Below, in pieces: positions 61,501-64,000 of a stretch of 64,000 bases of DNA. Source of the DNA: Melanocharis versteri (taxonomy: Eukaryota > Chordata > Aves > Passeriformes > Melanocharitidae). Position 1 is the first letter of the stretch; each line of letters opens with the position of its first letter. A model generated the notes under the pieces. It did no database searches and was not told where the DNA came from. It saw nothing but the letters and a program-made list of their open reading frames with translations. Where the stretch lies: contig VZTG01003728.1 in the NCBI GenBank assembly GCA_013397845.1, positions 2,350,084 to 2,414,083 on the forward strand. Reading direction: 5' to 3'. Both the position numbers and the translations under genes were made by a program.

Positions 61501-64000
61501 GTTAATTTGTTACTGCACCGTGATGAAATAATTTTAAGGATCCAGACGTCTGAGGCTCTGCTGTGGATGTCTGAGACTCTGTTATGGAAAAGGTAGGAGA
61601 GCCAATGAGGAAACCTGGTCTGACTGTGCTAGAGTGGGTTGTGTAGGGAGTCAAACGGGGCACCCGTGGGGTCACTGGAGCCACCCGCTATGAAGAGGCT
61701 TTGGTCCCAGCCCAGGTGGTGCAGGTGTGGCTCCTGTATGGCTGGATAGGAAAGTTTCCTTTACAGAAATAACAACAAAAATGGGATATATCAACCCCTC
61801 CATACTTGCAACAGAGCAGGATATATGAATATTGCTCAAGACTGACTGTATTTTATGCATCAATTATTGTTTATACAGTACTGTGTTTTCTGTCTGGATT
61901 GAAGGGCAAATGAACAAAAATGCCTTATGATTGTGAAAAAACCACTGATATTGAAGAAACCAGAAGAATACCAATGATTCACCATTTCTTCTGGCAGGCT
62001 TTATCTTCCTTGTGCAGAGCCAAAAAGTGCACATCATGCAATGAAAAGCTACACATTTAACCTTTCCTTGGAGGAAGATATACTGACGATGCAGAAGCAG
62101 CCTGACAGGTGTGACACTAACAAATTTCTGGTTCATTATCAGCCAGAAAGCTAGTCAAAATGCACATTATCCAAAGCATCACAGGTTTTTATTGTTCTGG
62201 TAGAAATTGCATCTATTTTAATGAAAAAACCCTTCACTACAAGCTTCTGAGGCCATAACTTCATTTTAGAAAACCACCTGTTACATTACAGTTTTGACAG
62301 GCTGTAAAGATATTCAAAATTAATCCAGTTCTTTTGGAGATAAAACTTAGCTGATCTTTAATATGTGCATTTTTATAACCTTATGCAAGGAAATATAACA
62401 CTCTGCAAAAAGTTTAGTTACCTAAAAACAAAAAAGAAAATAGAAAACAGAGATAACAGCTAAAGATGTAAGAGCTGATGTTCTCTCTGTGTTTATGACA
62501 TTTATTCTTATTTATTCTTGGTGATATTCCATTACCATACTTGTAATGAGGAAGTATACGCTTGCTTAGTGATGTCCACTCTGGGTCTGCATTTAGTAGA
62601 ATGCAATAAGAACTGACATAGCATTAATAATTACACAATTCTGTGTGGTAATTAAGATGAGAGGTAAGGCATTACAGATGTTCATCAATCAGAATTTTCT
62701 TTCTAGTCAACCATTTCTAGCTGCTCCTACTCTGCATGTGGAACTGCCTTCCCATCCGGAATTCTCTGCTGAGTATTTTATTGAGTTACATTTCACCTTT
62801 CATGTAATATACAAATATTTTTCAGAAGAGTCCATATATTAGCTTTGGTGCCTTTTTGGTACAGTGTTCTTTCAAATAAGAGTAACATGTGTCTGTCATT
62901 GTCTGAAAATTATTCTCTGACATTAAAATGCAAATCCATTGGAAAATGGTCTGTGGTATCAAATTAATATATTGTCGGCTAAAAACATTCATTTTAAACT
63001 CTAGTTTTTACGTACTTCTCTTTAGCTGGAGTTACAACAAAGGACCAGAAGCCTACAGGGCATACTCAGTTTGTGTTAATTAGATTGTAGATGTCCTTAG
63101 TTTTCGCATCTTTGGCATGATCTTTGCAAACTGCTTTTTTCACAGCTGTCAAATTCACCTTGAAACTGCTTTCCAACACCAGTGTAGCAAGAGCCCAGTT
63201 ATGAAATTACTGTATTAATAAAAATAAAAAATACTGTGCTCTAAGTTAGTACCATACTCTGTACCTCTCCTCCCCAGTACCTCCTGTTGTGGTGGCCCTC
63301 TCTTTAGACAAGAAGCCCACCAGGTGTGGTGTTTTCCTGCACCTACACAGCCAGCACACCTCAGCCCTAGGCAGAGTAAGGTCACCACGCACAGTACACC
63401 TGACATTGCACATACTGGAGACTGTTTTGTCACAGAGGCAAAGAGAATTCATGGGCCAGTTCATGACCTAATCCTAGGCAAGGTGGGCTTTGGCTGATGG
63501 TATGCAGAATTCATAAAAGAGAGTAAATTGCTTGTCAGTCAACCTCATTTCTTCCTTTTCTGGTGTGTAGTATATACTGGTTTTCCAGCCTTTTTGTTTA
63601 GAAAAGTAGAATGGATATTTACAAAAACAGTGAATAATAGATAATAAATAGTCTGTTAGACACTAAGGGCAAAGAGATCTTCCAAGCAACTTCCATGTAT
63701 TTTTTTGTCAAGATAAAACAATATAAAGTACATCTCAATATTTAATTCTTATTCACGGGAATACAAAATCCTCTCTGACAACAAGGTTTACTTATGGGCA
63801 GACCAACTAATATAGCACATTTTTCACAGTAGGACACATGTTAATGAAGAGTTTTTATGTCATGTATAATGCCACAAGCTGTGTCATACTGTGGGAAGTG
63901 ATTTAACAACTCGCCACACAGACAAAAGGCTGTACATTTTAATTTTCTCCCCACTGAGAAACCCACCATTAAATTATCATCCTTCAAAGCTGCTACCATC

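Larger units (their letters stand above)
54697..64000 (-). other. RAB3C: RAB3C preceding intron, partial
   Basis: At least 9.3 kb of intron upstream of the STQIK exon. The preceding exon, which should carry the DTAGQE switch II box, was looked for and not found, so it lies beyond the window. Two small perfect tandem duplications occur (57676-57705 and 58479-58500). A slightly CpG-richer, unidentified patch lies at about 61350-61700. No LTR or CR1 was recognised. Confidence 0.75.

Overview
The window is vertebrate nuclear DNA, almost certainly from a bird. It has split coding exons with GT/AG junctions, long AT-rich introns and intergenic DNA, CR1 LINE fragments (the dominant avian retroposon) and endogenous-retrovirus solo LTRs of types familiar from birds. 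There are no prokaryotic-style operons. Two genes are recognised from their protein sequence, both incomplete. They lie tail to tail.

Left part (1 to about 7.1 kb, + strand): the last four coding exons of PDE4D, the cAMP-specific 3',5'-phosphodiesterase 4D. They encode about the C-terminal 290 residues and are followed by a long AT-rich 3' UTR. Right part (about 41.7 to 64 kb, - strand): the last two coding exons of RAB3C, a synaptic-vesicle Rab GTPase, with an 11.5 kb intron between them and at least 9.3 kb of the preceding intron. The rest of RAB3C lies beyond 64 kb. PDE4D next to RAB3C in convergent orientation matches the human 5q11-q12 arrangement. By known human 5q / avian Z homology this suggests a Z-linked locus (inference).

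The 34 kb between the genes has no recognisable protein-coding gene. It holds one ERV-like solo LTR (about 10.19-10.77 kb), a second solo LTR of another family (11,086-11,649) with a perfect 5-bp target-site duplication, a third LTR followed by a short leader-like stretch (about 18.5-19.1 kb), three CR1 fragments (24.5, 29.0-29.7 and 39.9 kb), simple repeats, a 15-base assembly gap, and a small CpG-rich patch with a TATA box at 28,761. A sister copy of the second solo LTR, with its own 5-bp duplication, lies inside the last RAB3C intron (47,143-47,692).

The most unusual sequence is a perfect 19-bp inverted repeat with a 5-base loop at 42,021-42,063, in the predicted RAB3C 3' UTR. I found no evidence of a new multi-gene system. 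The two genes act in cAMP breakdown and regulated exocytosis respectively, and nothing in the sequence ties them together beyond their conserved adjacency.
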